Source: JBMYYE01 sp049609065 (GTDB lineage Bacteria > Pseudomonadota > Alphaproteobacteria > Rhodobacterales > Rhodobacteraceae). From it: 17,869 bases of DNA. The notes below the pieces were generated by a model. The model was not told the DNA's origin and made no database searches. It worked only from the letters and a program-made list of their open reading frames with translations. The DNA lies in NCBI GenBank assembly GCA_049609065.1, contig JBMYYE010000048.1, forward strand, positions 1 through 17,869, written 5' to 3'. Below, in pieces: positions 7,530 to 14,918 of the stretch. The stretch's first letter is position 1; each line of letters opens with the position of its first letter. Position numbers and translations under genes: made by a program.

Positions 7530-8309
7530 TTAAAGCGCCCGTTCAACCATCATTTTCTTAATAGACGCAATGGCTTTGGCCGGGTTGAGGCCCTTTGGAC
7601 ATGTATTTGTACAGTTCATAATCGTGTGACACCGATAGAGTTTGAACGGATCTTCCAACTCATCCAAACGCGCGCCCGTGGCTTCGTCACGGCTATCAAT
7701 GATCCAGCGATACGCATGCAAAAGCGCCGCAGGGCCGAGGTAGCGATCGGAGTTCCACCAATAGGATGGGCAGGATGTAGAGCAAGACGCACACATCACA
7801 CATTCATACAAGCCATCGAGCTTCTTACGGTCCTCAATGGACTGTTTCCACTCTTTTGCTGGGCGGTTGGTTTTGGTTTCAAGCCACGGCATAATGGAGG
7901 CGTGCTGCGCATAGAAATGCGTAAGATCAGGGATCAAATCGCGCACCACTTCCATATGCGGAAGCGGATAGATTTTCACGTCGCCTTTGATTTCATCCAT
8001 ACCATAAATACACGCCAGCGTATTGATACCATCGATGTTCATCGCACAAGAGCCACAAATACCTTCGCGGCAGGACCGGCGGAAGGAAAGCGTTGGATCA
8101 ATTTCGTTTTTGATCTTGATCAGCGCATCCAATACCATCGGACCACAGTCATCCATGTCCACGAAATACGTGTCGACCCGTGGGTTTTGACCATCATCTG
8201 GCGTCCAGCGATAGATCTGAAACTTGCGAAGGTTGGTTGCGCCTTCGGGCTTTGGCCATGTTTTCCCCGTTGTGATGCGGGAATTCTTAGGAAGTGCAAA
8301 TTCTACCAT
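7530..8309 (-). CDS. sdhB: Succinate dehydrogenase iron-sulfur subunit
   Basis: Carries electrons from the SdhA flavin to the membrane quinone site in complex II. The 259-residue protein has the expected cluster ligands: C80, C85, C88 and C100 (SCREGICGSCAMN...LAC) for [2Fe-2S]; C170, C173 and C176 in CVMCASCSTSC with C237 for [4Fe-4S]; and C180, C227 and C233 for [3Fe-4S]. It is the last gene of sdhCDAB, 11 nt after sdhA. Its Shine-Dalgarno AAGGAG (8317-8322) overlaps the sdhA stop codon, which suggests coupled translation. Transcription ends at the shared hairpin at 7483-7510. Confidence 0.98.
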   Translation of the reverse strand: MVEFALPKNSRITTGKTWPKPEGATNLRKFQIYRWTPDDGQNPRVDTYFVDMDDCGPMVLDALIKIKNEIDPTLSFRRSCREGICGSCAMNIDGINTLACIYGMDEIKGDVKIYPLPHMEVVRDLIPDLTHFYAQHASIMPWLETKTNRPAKEWKQSIEDRKKLDGLYECVMCASCSTSCPSYWWNSDRYLGPAALLHAYRWIIDSRDEATGARLDELEDPFKLYRCHTIMNCTNTCPKGLNPAKAIASIKKMMVERAL

Positions 8310-8320
8310 AATATTTCTCC

Positions 8321-10126
8321 TTAGAATGTCCGCTCTTTAGGGGCGATTTTCTTGAGGCTGATCCCGCCTTCTTTTTCGTCGGTCAAAGGATCTGTGATCA
8401 CAGGACGATGGCTCAGCTCAACCTTATTGCCATCCACGCGCGAAATCGTGTGCACGCGCCAGTTTTCATCGTCGCGTGTTGGATAATCTTCGTGGGCATG
8501 GGCACCGCGGCTTTCGTGGCGCGCTTCGGCACCAACGATGGTGGCCAACGCGTTTGGCATGAGGTTTGTCAGCTCAAGCGTTTCCATCAAATCAGAGTTC
8601 CAAACGAGGCTGCGATCTGTGACTTTCAGGTCGCTGAGTTTCGCAGCCACTTTGGTCATTTTATCAACACCTTGCTTCAAGGTTTCAGCCGTCCGGAATA
8701 CGGCGGCGTCTTCTTGCATGGTTTTTTGCATCTCAAGGCGAAGGTCCGCCGTTGAAATGTTGCCATCTGCGTTACGAAGCCCATCAAAGCGATCAAAGGC
8801 CGCGTCAACAGATGTTTGGTTCAGCTCACGGTTGCGGGTCTTTGGATCCACAACTTCGCCAGCGCGGATCGCAGCCGCGCGACCAAACACAACAAGGTCG
8901 ATAAGGGAGTTGGACCCAAGACGGTTCGCACCATGCACGGAGGCACAGCCCGCTTCGCCAACAGCCATAAGGCCCGGCACAACCGCATTTGGATCGTCTT
9001 TGGTTGGGTTTAGAACCTCACCATAATAGTTCGTCGGAATACCGCCCATATTGTAATGCACGGTTGGCAAAACAGGGATCGGTTCCTTCGTGAGATCCAC
9101 ACCTGCAAAAATGCGCGCGCTTTCGGAAATACCCGGAAGACGTTCAGCCAAAGTTTCAGGTGGCAAGTGGTTCAAATGCAAATGGATGTGGTCTTTGTTT
9201 TTGCCCACACCGCGGCCTTCGCGGATTTCCATCGTCATACAGCGCGACACGTAATCGCGCGGTGCGAGGTCCTTATATTGCGGTGCATAGCGTTCCATAA
9301 AGCGTTCGCCTTCGGAGTTGGTCAAATAGCCCCCCTCGCCGCGTGCGCCTTCGGTGATCAAACAGCCAGAACCGTAAATCCCCGTTGGGTGGAACTGAAC
9401 GAATTCCATATCTTGGAGCGCGAGCCCCTGACGCGCAACCATTCCGCCGCCATCACCCGTACATGTATGCGCAGAAGTCGCAGAGAAGAACGCGCGGCCA
9501 TAGCCACCCGTCGCCAACACAACCATTTTTGCGTTAAACACATGCATCGTGCCGTCATCAAGTTTCCAGCAAACAACGCCTTGGCATTGGCCATCTTCGG
9601 TCATGATCAAATCAATTGCGAAATATTCGATGTAAAATTCCGCGTTGTTTTTCAAGGACTGCCCATAAAGCGTGTGCAAAATCGCGTGACCTGTGCGGTC
9701 AGCTGCGGCACAGGTCCGCTGAACGGGTGGGCCGTCACCAAATTCGGTTGTGTGGCCCCCAAATGGACGTTGGTAAATTTTGCCTTCTTCCGTGCGAGAG
9801 AATGGCACACCATAGTGATCCAATTCATAAACCGCCTTAGGGGCTTCGCGTGCGAGATATTCCATCGCATCCGTGTCGCCCAACCAGTCAGAGCCTTTCA
9901 CAGTGTCATACATGTGCCACTGCCAATTGTCGGGCCCCATGTTCGACAAAGATGCCGCAATGCCGCCTTGGGCTGCAACTGTGTGGGACCGTGTTGGGAA
10001 CACTTTGGAGACACAGGCCGTTTTGAGACCCTGTTCCGCCATACCCAATGTTGCACGCAGACCAGCACCGCCGGCACCAACAACCACTACGTCATATTCG
10101 TGGGTTTCATATTCATAAGCAGTCAT
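8321..10126 (-). CDS. sdhA: Succinate dehydrogenase flavoprotein subunit
   Basis: Oxidises succinate to fumarate with covalently bound FAD on the cytoplasmic face of complex II. In the 601 residues, VVGAGGAG (15-22) is the FAD dinucleotide fold. RSHTVAAQGG holds H48, the presumed FAD attachment site. FHPTG has H246 and LAPRDYVSR has R290, which correspond to the catalytic histidine and arginine of E. coli SdhA by motif. HGANRLGSNSL near the end of the capping region completes the family pattern. The Shine-Dalgarno AAGGAG (10135-10140) overlaps the sdhD stop codon. A lone TGTGATCACA at 8393-8402 inside the 3' coding part matches the sdh/suc operator core but is probably chance. A long open frame on the opposite strand is a shadow. 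Confidence 0.98.
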   Translation of the reverse strand: MTAYEYETHEYDVVVVGAGGAGLRATLGMAEQGLKTACVSKVFPTRSHTVAAQGGIAASLSNMGPDNWQWHMYDTVKGSDWLGDTDAMEYLAREAPKAVYELDHYGVPFSRTEEGKIYQRPFGGHTTEFGDGPPVQRTCAAADRTGHAILHTLYGQSLKNNAEFYIEYFAIDLIMTEDGQCQGVVCWKLDDGTMHVFNAKMVVLATGGYGRAFFSATSAHTCTGDGGGMVARQGLALQDMEFVQFHPTGIYGSGCLITEGARGEGGYLTNSEGERFMERYAPQYKDLAPRDYVSRCMTMEIREGRGVGKNKDHIHLHLNHLPPETLAERLPGISESARIFAGVDLTKEPIPVLPTVHYNMGGIPTNYYGEVLNPTKDDPNAVVPGLMAVGEAGCASVHGANRLGSNSLIDLVVFGRAAAIRAGEVVDPKTRNRELNQTSVDAAFDRFDGLRNADGNISTADLRLEMQKTMQEDAAVFRTAETLKQGVDKMTKVAAKLSDLKVTDRSLVWNSDLMETLELTNLMPNALATIVGAEARHESRGAHAHEDYPTRDDENWRVHTISRVDGNKVELSHRPVITDPLTDEKEGGISLKKIAPKERTF

Positions 10127-10138
10127 AATGATAGCTCC

Positions 10139-10510
10139 TTAAAGTGCGATCTTAGCAATGGAAAAGAGGCCAACGGCTGCAAATGCGTAGGCAATGCAGG
10201 TGGTCACAATGATGAGAATCTTTGTTTGGATCCCGTGGGTGTAATCTTCGATCACCACTTGGATACCGTGGCGAAAGTGGATCATCGCCACAGAAACCGT
10301 CATCGCCGCGATAATCGCAGGATATGGACGCTGGTAATAAGCCATCACCTCTTCATAAGGGGCACCCAAGATGCAGCCAAATGACAAAACGAACAGCGGC
10401 ACCAAAACCGCGAGGCCAACAGCAGAAATCGTTTGGCCCCAAAACACTTTGGTTCCTTGGCGTGAGGCACCGTTACCAACGGCACGTTTGCGATCTGTAT
10501 AATAAGACAT
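10139..10510 (-). CDS. sdhD: Succinate dehydrogenase membrane anchor subunit
   Basis: A 123-residue anchor subunit of complex II with three hydrophobic helices (about 27-49, 63-83 and 97-119). HFRHGIQVVIEDY places H78 as the likely heme b ligand and D89-Y90 eleven residues later, the same spacing as H71 and D82-Y83 in E. coli SdhD, where the tyrosine contacts ubiquinone. The frame stays open upstream to 10540, but that would overlap sdhC; the ATG at 10508-10510 with AAGGGGG (10516-10522) is the better start. It begins 10 nt after sdhC and leads directly into sdhA. Confidence 0.93.
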   Translation of the reverse strand: MSYYTDRKRAVGNGASRQGTKVFWGQTISAVGLAVLVPLFVLSFGCILGAPYEEVMAYYQRPYPAIIAAMTVSVAMIHFRHGIQVVIEDYTHGIQTKILIIVTTCIAYAFAAVGLFSIAKIAL

Positions 10511-10520
10511 CGTTTCCCCC

Positions 10521-10910
10521 TTAAACCGCGATAACAACAAGCGCGGTCAAAACGAACGAGCCAATAACAACACCATAAGCAAGCGTCTTTGCTTGGCTCA
10601 ATTCAAGCCCACGACCCGTGTCCCACCAAAGGTGACGCAAACCAGAAAGGAAGTGATAACACACCGCCCAAAGCGCCGCTGTCATCACCAGATCACCGAA
10701 CCAAGAGGTCAAAAACCCATTGGCGACCGCGAAATATTCCGGGCTCGTTGCGGCGGCGCAGAACCACCAGATCACCAAAAAGGCAGCGCCCAAAAGCGCA
10801 ACGCCGGTGATACGGGCGAAAATTGATGTGATTGAGGTATATTGAGGACGATAAATCGTCAGGTGGGGCGAAAGCGGTCGTTGGACCTTGGATTGCTTCG
10901 CATCTGCCAT
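10521..10910 (-). CDS. sdhC: Succinate dehydrogenase cytochrome b556 subunit
   Basis: First gene of the complex II operon, encoding a 129-residue membrane subunit. The N-terminal RPLSPHLTIYR (11-21) and HFLSGLRHLWWD (86-97) are the SdhC signatures; H86 matches the E. coli heme ligand H84 by motif. Three hydrophobic stretches lie at about 30-52, 65-85 and 108-128. The frame is open to 10934, but the ATG at 10908-10910 has AAGGAG (10917-10922) 6 nt upstream and gives the usual family N-terminus. The stop codon overlaps the sdhD ribosome site. Confidence 0.95.
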   Translation of the reverse strand: MADAKQSKVQRPLSPHLTIYRPQYTSITSIFARITGVALLGAAFLVIWWFCAAATSPEYFAVANGFLTSWFGDLVMTAALWAVCYHFLSGLRHLWWDTGRGLELSQAKTLAYGVVIGSFVLTALVVIAV

Positions 10911-11002
10911 TGGACGCTCCTTCGTATGCAGCATGTGCTGGCTGGAAAAATATTCGCCCTATAAATAACGGATTTTCCCCCAGAGTCACGCGTTCGCGCA
11001 TA

Positions 11003-11019
11003 AAAAAGCGTCGCTTTTT
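11003..11019. repeat. Inverted repeat AAAAAGCG-T-CGCTTTTT in the sdhC leader
   Basis: A perfect 8-bp inverted repeat around T11011, able to form a short hairpin of about 7 bp with a 3-nt loop in RNA. It lies about 95 nt upstream of the sdhC ATG, close to the predicted transcription start. It might be a residual terminator for mch, a leader hairpin or a DNA operator; it is GC-poor and weak as a terminator. Confidence 0.35.
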
Positions 11020-11025
11020 GAAGTT

Positions 11026-11053
11026 TTTGTAGCATTTTTTAGGGAAATTGTCA
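11026..11053 (-). promoter_or_regulatory. Predicted sdhCDAB promoter
   Basis: On the minus strand TGACAA (11053-11048) and TACAAA (11031-11026) are 16 bp apart. The transcription start would fall near 11019, leaving a leader of about 110 nt. This puts the centres of the two upstream palindromes near -42 and -62, positions typical of activator binding. Hexamer matches are moderate. Confidence 0.4.
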
Positions 11054-11089
11054 TTTTGTGATCACAGTTTTCATCGTGTGATCACAAAA
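11054..11089 (-). promoter_or_regulatory. Composite operator (two TGTGATCACA palindromes) upstream of sdhC
   Basis: Two perfect 10-bp palindromes, at 11057-11066 and 11077-11086, are centred exactly 20 bp apart. Read toward sdhC, the 36-bp block matches the one upstream of sucC at 33 of 36 positions, including most of the linker. No other place in this window has the pair. Each site fits TTGT-N4-ACAA-like operators of FadR-type GntR regulators loosely; the regulator is unknown. Confidence 0.8.
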
Positions 11090-11116
11090 CTATTTTTGTC
11101 GGAAATAAACCGGCCT

Positions 11117-12151
11117 TTAAGCTGGCATGAGCGCCCAATAGTCCAAATCAAGCAAAACGCCAGACTTATACTTGCCGTCCTCTGACTTCAGATCAAACGC
11201 CTTAGCCGTTTCATCAACCGCCACCAAACGCAACCGAATGGCCCCCACGCCTGGGGCGTTTGTTTCCGCTTTATCCAAAACCTCAGACCAGGCTTTGATG
11301 GTCTTGCCAGAAAAACACGGGTTCGCATGCGCCCCGCCATTCAGCGCCACAATCATCTGCGCATTGGCCAACCCATTAAAGGACAGCGCCCGCGCCATAG
11401 AAATCACATGACCACCGTAAATCAACCGTTGGCCATCCGGGCGAAATGTTTTGTCAAAATGTACTTTGGCTGTGTTTTGCCACAACCGCGTTGCGATCAT
11501 GTGTTCGGCCTCTTCGATGGTGACGCCATCAACATGGTCGATTTTCTCACCGATGTCATAGTCGGCCAAACGATGTGCTTCGCCTGCCAAGGCAAAATCA
11601 TAGCCTGTGAAATCAAGGCCCTCTGGGATCGCCAAATCCTTGGGGTCCACAACATTTTTCAGCTCAGGGATCACCGTTTCAGGCGCTGGCGCCTCAAGGT
11701 TGTTTTTGCGCACCATCACCCAACGCACATATTCCATAACGGTCTCACCCCGCTGGTTGAGCCCACGCGTGTGCACATAGACAACACCCGATTTTCCGTT
11801 GGAATTTTGTTTAAGACCAATCACTTCGCTTTCTGATCGAAGGGTATCCCCTTCATATACAGGTGTGATCCAACGACCTTCAGCATAGCCAAGATTGGCC
11901 ACCGCATTCAAAGAAATATCCGGCACCGATTTGCCAAACACAATATGAAACGCAATCAAATCATCCACAGGGCTTTGCGGCAAACCAGACGCACGGGCAA
12001 ATTCATCAGATGAATAGAGCCCGTGACGTGCCGGATACAGCGCATGATACATCGCGCGTTCCCCACCTGATACCGTGCGTGGCACCGCATGCACGATCAC
12101 ATCCCCGATGGAATAATCTTCGAAAAAGCGGCCTGTGTTGGTCTTTGCCAT
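11117..12151 (-). CDS. mch: Mesaconyl-C1-CoA hydratase (beta-methylmalyl-CoA dehydratase)
   Basis: Hydrates mesaconyl-C1-CoA to beta-methylmalyl-CoA in the ethylmalonyl-CoA pathway. The 344-residue protein matches the length of Rhodobacter Mch and has two MaoC-like hotdog halves (about 1-150 and 190-344). The start MAKTNTGRFFEDYSIGD, the segment VFGKSVPDISLNAVANLGYAEG cut by several conserved glycines, and EVIGLKQNSNGKSGVVYV resemble Rhodobacter Mch as I remember it. In the second half IYGGHVISMARAL is a MaoC-like active-site stretch. The ATG overlaps the stop codon of the DUF1737 gene (TAATG) and has AGGAG (12159-12163) 7 nt upstream, so translation is coupled. It is the last gene of the mcl2 operon; sdhC follows on the same strand after 206 bp with its own promoter. 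Confidence 0.93.
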   Translation of the reverse strand: MAKTNTGRFFEDYSIGDVIVHAVPRTVSGGERAMYHALYPARHGLYSSDEFARASGLPQSPVDDLIAFHIVFGKSVPDISLNAVANLGYAEGRWITPVYEGDTLRSESEVIGLKQNSNGKSGVVYVHTRGLNQRGETVMEYVRWVMVRKNNLEAPAPETVIPELKNVVDPKDLAIPEGLDFTGYDFALAGEAHRLADYDIGEKIDHVDGVTIEEAEHMIATRLWQNTAKVHFDKTFRPDGQRLIYGGHVISMARALSFNGLANAQMIVALNGGAHANPCFSGKTIKAWSEVLDKAETNAPGVGAIRLRLVAVDETAKAFDLKSEDGKYKSGVLLDLDYWALMPA

Positions 12152-12357
12152 TACTGTTCTCCTAATTTCATGTCCGCGTGATACGCTGCATTTACGTCTT
12201 TTATAACGGCCTGCGCACAACGCATGACTTGGGCCTTTTCATCAAACGCATATGAGGGCGTGCCATACAGCACCCAGCCATTGGCCAGCGCGAGCGATAC
12301 CTTATGACAAAAAGCCGACGTATCTTCTTCGGTGAGTAAACGGTAAATTTGCGACAT
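12151..12357 (-). CDS. DUF1737 family small protein
   Basis: A 68-residue protein of unknown function starting MSQIYRLLTEEDTSAFC. The pattern YRLLT...FC..V..AL..GW.LYG.PS (about 5-41) is that of the DUF1737 family as I recall it. It starts 1 nt after the nnrU-like stop and overlaps the mch start by one base, so all three are translated as a tight cassette. An open extension to 12423 overlaps the upstream gene and lacks support. It is soluble in appearance, with two cysteines (C17, C47 region) and no clear metal site. Its place between a membrane protein and mch hints at a role linked to the pathway, but no function is known. Confidence 0.8.
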   Translation of the reverse strand: MSQIYRLLTEEDTSAFCHKVSLALANGWVLYGTPSYAFDEKAQVMRCAQAVIKDVNAAYHADMKLGEQ

Positions 12358-12358
12358 A

Positions 12359-12910
12359 TCACACGCCCCCAAACGGGTTCGGCCCGAGCCAAATATGAAG
12401 CCCCGCAACCACGGCAAAAACAAGGGTCCCGATCACGATGGTTTTAAAATCATTGGCAATGGAACCCCCATCAGGGGCGGTCCAGTTCGGTTCGCTTTTG
12501 TTGATCATAATCATTTGGATCACCGCCCATGCAAGCAGTCCGCCAAAGAGGATCATTGAAGCAACGTCCCCGTTCACCATGAGATGCCCAAAGGCCCAAA
12601 CTTTTACCCCAGCCAACATCGGATGGCGCATTTTGCGAAATAGGACGCCTTGGCTTTTGCCCGCGCCGAGCAAAATAAAGGCGAACAATATCAATAGATT
12701 ATTGATATGACCAAAGAAGGAAGGAGGTGACCACACTTGGATGAAATCCATGGCGCGGTACCCCACGACCATCAACACAATACCCAGCACCATCACGAGG
12801 GCCATAGCGCCTTTGCCACGATCCCCCATGCGCGCCCGTGCATCAGGCGCAATACGTTTAAAGAAATGTGCGCCGCTCCAAAGCAGCAGTCCGAGAATGA
12901 GAAAAACCAT
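12359..12910 (-). CDS. NnrU family integral membrane protein
   Basis: A 183-residue membrane protein with about six hydrophobic segments (1-17, 34-52, 67-84, 99-111, 115-137, 153-174). FRKMRHPMLAGVKVWAFGHLMVNGD (start 91) is cut here into its key residues: R95, H96, P97, H109, N113 and D115, a pattern of the NnrU family. NnrU was named from denitrification clusters, and the family is related to the plant heme protein 15-cis-zeta-carotene isomerase, so heme binding by H96/H109 or others is possible but unproven. No denitrification gene is nearby. The ATG at 12908-12910 has AAGGA 8 nt upstream and follows the mcl2 stop by 29 nt. It belongs to the mcl2-nnrU-DUF1737-mch operon. Confidence 0.85.
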   Translation of the reverse strand: MVFLILGLLLWSGAHFFKRIAPDARARMGDRGKGAMALVMVLGIVLMVVGYRAMDFIQVWSPPSFFGHINNLLILFAFILLGAGKSQGVLFRKMRHPMLAGVKVWAFGHLMVNGDVASMILFGGLLAWAVIQMIMINKSEPNWTAPDGGSIANDFKTIVIGTLVFAVVAGLHIWLGPNPFGGV

Positions 12911-12939
12911 GATGGCGTCCTTTTAGGTGGCTAGCGTTT

Positions 12940-13791
12940 TTATGGCGCCATCATGGCGATTGCATCCGCCTTCGCAAGGATATTATTCGCCGTCACAACA
13001 TGGAGGTTTTCAACGATTTTACCATCCACAACGGCAACGCCGCCACCTGCTTTTTCAGTTTCTTCAAAGGCTTCAATTTGGCGTTTCGCAAGATCAATTT
13101 CCGCCTCAGACGGTGCAAATGCCGCATTTGCAACGGCCAATTGCGCAGGATGGATCAGCGTTTTGCCATCAAAGCCCATATCGCGGCCTTGGGTGCATTC
13201 GACTTCAAGTCCCGCGTCATCTTTAAAGGCATTATAAACACCATCGATGGCCACAACCCCATGGGCGCGTGCCGCAAGCAAGCAAAGCCCAAGTCCCGTG
13301 ATCATCGGTTCACGATCCGCACGGAACCGGCAATTCAATTCTTTGGCCAAATCATTGGTGCCCATGACGAAGCCCTCAAGCCGTGGATGCGCCGCGATTT
13401 CAAGCGCATTCAACATGCCCAACGGCGTTTCCATCATTGCCCAAAATGGCAAATCCGGCACAAGTTTGGCCAATGCGTCCAAATGTGCAGCACCATCAAC
13501 CTTCGGAAGCAAAATCGCATCCGCGTCCATGGAATTGACCGCTTTGGCGTCATCTTCGCCCCATTGCGTATCGAGACCGTTGATCCGCACGATTTTCAAC
13601 CGTGGCCCATAGTCGCCTTTGAGCGCGTCTGCCAAAATGGCGCGCGCTTCGATTTTAGCATCGGGTGCGACCGCATCCTCAAGATCAAAAATGATGGCGT
13701 CTGCGGCCAGCGTTTTGGCCTTTTCCAAAGCCCGCTCTTTGGAGCCAGGGATATAAAGAACCGAACGAAGTGGGCGAAGTGACGCGCTCAT
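12940..13791 (-). CDS. mcl2: (3S)-Malyl-CoA thioesterase / CitE-like lyase superfamily protein
   Basis: Most likely hydrolyses L-malyl-CoA to malate and CoA, completing acetate assimilation by the ethylmalonyl-CoA pathway. It is a 283-residue HpcH/HpaI-CitE barrel protein. Visible motifs are RSVLYIPGS (9-17), IIFDLEDAVAP (33-43), the CoA/substrate arginine in RINGLDT (R69), METPLG with E121 and GTNDLAKEL with D147; the last two acids are the Mg2+ ligands of the family. At 283 aa it is shorter than Rhodobacter malyl-CoA lyase Mcl1 (about 318 aa) and differs from it in sequence, so Mcl2 is favoured; a related citramalyl-CoA activity cannot be excluded. The ATG has GAGAGGA about 6 nt upstream. 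It leads an operon with nnrU-like, DUF1737 and mch genes. Confidence 0.87.
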   Translation of the reverse strand: MSASLRPLRSVLYIPGSKERALEKAKTLAADAIIFDLEDAVAPDAKIEARAILADALKGDYGPRLKIVRINGLDTQWGEDDAKAVNSMDADAILLPKVDGAAHLDALAKLVPDLPFWAMMETPLGMLNALEIAAHPRLEGFVMGTNDLAKELNCRFRADREPMITGLGLCLLAARAHGVVAIDGVYNAFKDDAGLEVECTQGRDMGFDGKTLIHPAQLAVANAAFAPSEAEIDLAKRQIEAFEETEKAGGGVAVVDGKIVENLHVVTANNILAKADAIAMMAP

Positions 13792-13826
13792 ATTTTTTCC
13801 TCTCGTAATAATCTTGCGTTATCAGC

Positions 13827-13840
13827 CATGCTTTTGCATG
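13827..13840. promoter_or_regulatory. Inverted repeat CATGC-TTTT-GCATG upstream of mcl2
   Basis: A perfect 5-bp inverted repeat with a 4-bp centre lies 36 bp before the mcl2 ATG. On the minus strand it sits just after TTGTCA (13849-13844) and just before GATAAC, so it may occupy the promoter spacer and act as an operator. The hexamer spacing is longer than ideal, so the promoter itself is uncertain. Confidence 0.35.
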
Positions 13841-13884
13841 ATTTGACAAGAGGGAAAATGCTGCACTGCGACATAAACGCAGCG

Positions 13885-14718
13885 TTAGAGGAACATCTCA
13901 GGATCAACGTCGTGTTTTTCACAAAGCTGCGCCAAAAGGCTATTCGCCCGCGGAATACCGCCGCATAGTTCCGTGAGAATTTTTCGCGTGTTGGATGTGT
14001 AAAAATGAATTGAAATTGCCTCAGACGAAATATCTAACTTGTGTCGGTTTGGCCAACGAAGGTTTCTGCGAATTTCAGATCCGAACACCGGATACAAAAG
14101 CACTTTGGGCAGCGCATGAACAACTTCACCAGATTTTTTAAGAAAATAGCTAATGGCATAAGGGCCAAATGTTTCCCAAGCACATTCTGAAATGTGCAGA
14201 CGCTGGCTTTCGTCACCCGTTTCTAGATAGGCATCATGGCGCCGCCTTTCCTCTCCGTGAAGAAACGGCCAGTCATCGGGGAATGGTGGGTACTCAGAAT
14301 CGCAAAATTCAACCAAATTCGCAAGAGCTGGCGAATTTTTGGGCAACTTAAGCACCCCGTTTGCGACCTGATCCTTGTAATGTATTCCAAACAGATATTC
14401 AAAATTTTGAAACGGCCGCACGCAATAGGCATCCGTATCGACCCAGATCACATCTTCTTTTTGCAACAATAAATAGCGGAACTTATCGGAATGTGCGCCT
14501 GGCTCTCTATTTCGACCACTGGTTAGGATCGTCTCCAATGGCAAAATGTCATTGGCATCTTTCATTGTCACACCGTCAGGCACGTGTTCTACAGGCTCAT
14601 AGGTATAGAGCCATGTCTCATGCCCATTATCGACAAAAGACTTTAGACAAAGGTGTTCAATCAAGCCCAGCTTTGGCCCGGCCCAAAAAGAAGCGATTGT
14701 CGGAAGAGAGAGTGCCAT
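13885..14718 (-). CDS. Putative glycosyltransferase (GT-A fold, DXD type)
   Basis: A 277-residue protein resembling capsule/galactosyltransferase-like GT32-type enzymes. SFWAGPKLGLIEHLCLKSF (10-28) opens the fold, AHSDKFRYLLLQ (75-86) precedes WVDTDAYCVRPF with D94-T95-D96 as the nucleotide-sugar/metal DXD motif, and AISIHFY near the C-terminus offers a possible metal-binding histidine. No signal peptide or membrane helix is evident, so it is probably cytosolic or peripheral. Donor and acceptor are unknown. The Shine-Dalgarno is weak (CAGGT). It lies upstream of mcl2 on the same strand with a 93-bp gap and is divergent from mdh; nothing else here concerns envelope glycans. Confidence 0.75.
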   Translation of the reverse strand: MALSLPTIASFWAGPKLGLIEHLCLKSFVDNGHETWLYTYEPVEHVPDGVTMKDANDILPLETILTSGRNREPGAHSDKFRYLLLQKEDVIWVDTDAYCVRPFQNFEYLFGIHYKDQVANGVLKLPKNSPALANLVEFCDSEYPPFPDDWPFLHGEERRRHDAYLETGDESQRLHISECAWETFGPYAISYFLKKSGEVVHALPKVLLYPVFGSEIRRNLRWPNRHKLDISSEAISIHFYTSNTRKILTELCGGIPRANSLLAQLCEKHDVDPEMFL

Positions 14719-14855
14719 ATGTTACCTGCGTCGTTTTATTTGCCGTATCTAGCCAAGTGCCGCGGCAGCGCACAAGTGAAAATCCGCAAATTGTCGGCCT
14801 GCACGTGACATATGGCCGCGAACAGCCCTGTTTTTTGAATATTTGCGGCGCTCCC

Positions 14856-14884
14856 TTGTCAGCTCGCTGCGCCTGCAGTAGAAA
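14856..14884 (+). promoter_or_regulatory. Possible mdh promoter
   Basis: TTGTCA (14856-14861) and TAGAAA (14879-14884) are 17 bp apart, with the predicted start about 28 nt before the mdh ATG. The -10 match is poor. The rest of the 200-bp divergent region shows no TGTGATCACA site. Confidence 0.3.
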
Positions 14885-14918
14885 GATCTCGATTTTTACA
14901 TGACGAAGGATAAACCTC

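Noticed and set aside
7497..8324. 275-codon open frame on the plus strand
   Set aside because: Antisense to sdhB and begins inside the deoD/sdhB terminator.
8393..8402. Third exact TGTGATCACA
   Set aside because: Single copy inside the 3' coding part of sdhA, without the 20-bp partner or the conserved linker; explained by the codons for V-I-T-D.
9056..10384. 442-codon open frame on the plus strand
   Set aside because: It lies antisense to sdhA and sdhD, whose families are certain. The translation is low-complexity in character (rich in H, R, F, C) with no recognisable motif, as expected of a shadow frame.
13000..13782. 260-codon open frame on the plus strand
   Set aside because: Antisense to mcl2, with no family resemblance.
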